NCBI GenBank assembly: GCA_037976565.1
Contig: CP137666.1
Coordinates: 49,317,271 to 49,381,270, forward strand
Source of the DNA: Mesocentrotus franciscanus
Lineage: Eukaryota > Echinodermata > Echinoidea > Camarodonta > Strongylocentrotidae
DNA: 64,000 nucleotides
Direction of reading: 5' to 3'
Each line of letters begins with the position of its first letter. The stretch's first letter is position 1. The notes under the pieces were generated by a model, which was not told where the DNA came from, did not search any database, and saw only the letters and a program-made list of their open reading frames with translations. Position numbers and translations under genes: made by a program. Below, piece by piece: positions 63,559 through 64,000 of the stretch.

Positions 63559-63691
63559 GGCCTACAAGACCAACAGCTTAAGAGGCTAATATTGTCAGCC
63601 TCATGAACCCTCAAGTTGTCAGAAGGCCCTAGAGACCAAGATTATCAGTCTAGAGGGCTAATGGTCTCATGGGCTGTTGGTCTTGTGGGCC
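63559..63691. repeat. Inverted repeat with 19-bp arms
   Basis: GGCCTACAAGACCAACAGC at 63559-63577 is answered at 63673-63691 with a single mismatch. The interior has further short echoes (AGAGACCAAGA, AGTCTAGAGGGC), suggesting a decayed foldback element. Confidence 0.75.
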
Positions 63692-64000
63692 ATAGCCAGG
63701 GCAATTGCTCTACGTCTCCCCTGTATTGTAATGGAACAAGCCAATCATCTCAACAAAAAGGATGGAAAACGATTCCCAAAGACATCACCACCACGTTTGA
63801 TCATCCCACATCAGCACCATTTTATGACATCATCAACAAGACCATTTGGAAACAATAATAACTTAACAACACACAACATGCCAAAAACACACCTATGATA
63901 GACACACTTGTATGATTCAATACACATCCCACAAGCAGTACAGAGTTGTACAACACCGGACAAGCACATCAAGGACCTGTTTCAGGAAGCATGTTACCAT

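Noticed and set aside
1..64000. CRISPR arrays, operons, riboswitches
   Set aside because: No regularly spaced repeats of that kind; the sequence is animal-type with spliceosomal introns.

Overview
The window looks like AT-rich, repeat-dense, mostly intronic DNA of a marine invertebrate, most likely a deuterostome and probably an echinoderm (sea urchin type). The reasons are one very long-intron animal gene, a Ty3/gypsy LTR retrotransposon, tRNA-derived SINEs, many small foldback elements, and short-motif tails such as (CAAT)n. The species call is an inference. There is no bacterial or viral gene organisation.

Host gene. Two short, well-spliced exons on the minus strand (17504-17544, then 6863-6968) join in frame. 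They encode part of the catalytic domain of an ADAMTS zinc metalloprotease, ending at the HELGH zinc-binding motif; the closest match I can recall is the ADAMTS9/20 (GON-1) branch. The intron between them is 10.5 kb. The following exon (rest of the zinc site) and all preceding exons were not found, so most of the window is probably intron of this gene.

Mobile element. A complete-looking 9.9 kb Ty3/gypsy element (23706-33617) lies on the minus strand, the same orientation as the ADAMTS exons. It has 1.53 kb LTRs, a primer-binding site, a polypurine tract, and gag, protease, RT, RNase H and integrase in the usual order. The coding region changes frame seven times, yet the two LTRs differ by only two substitutions and two small indels.

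Most interesting structure. Each LTR carries a 63-bp direct repeat, its copies about 1.2 kb apart. Each copy ends in branch-point, polypyrimidine and CAG signals, and the upstream copy is followed at once by GTAAGA. This looks like an intron inside the LTR, and the upstream copy matches the design of a recursive-splicing (ratchet) site.

Repeats. MITE-like foldback elements lie at 1.3-2.5, 13.4, 14.4, 18.0, 21.8 and 35.7 kb. tRNA-derived SINEs lie at 45.5 and 59.1 kb, a dispersed repeat at 20.9 kb, a ~110-bp tandem repeat at 48.5 kb, and several GA/CT tracts and a C-rich tract elsewhere.

Assembly. A 500-N gap (39811-40310) is flanked by two near-identical 3.54-kb copies (36266-39810 and 40311-43854). 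These look like unmerged overlapping contig ends rather than a real duplication.
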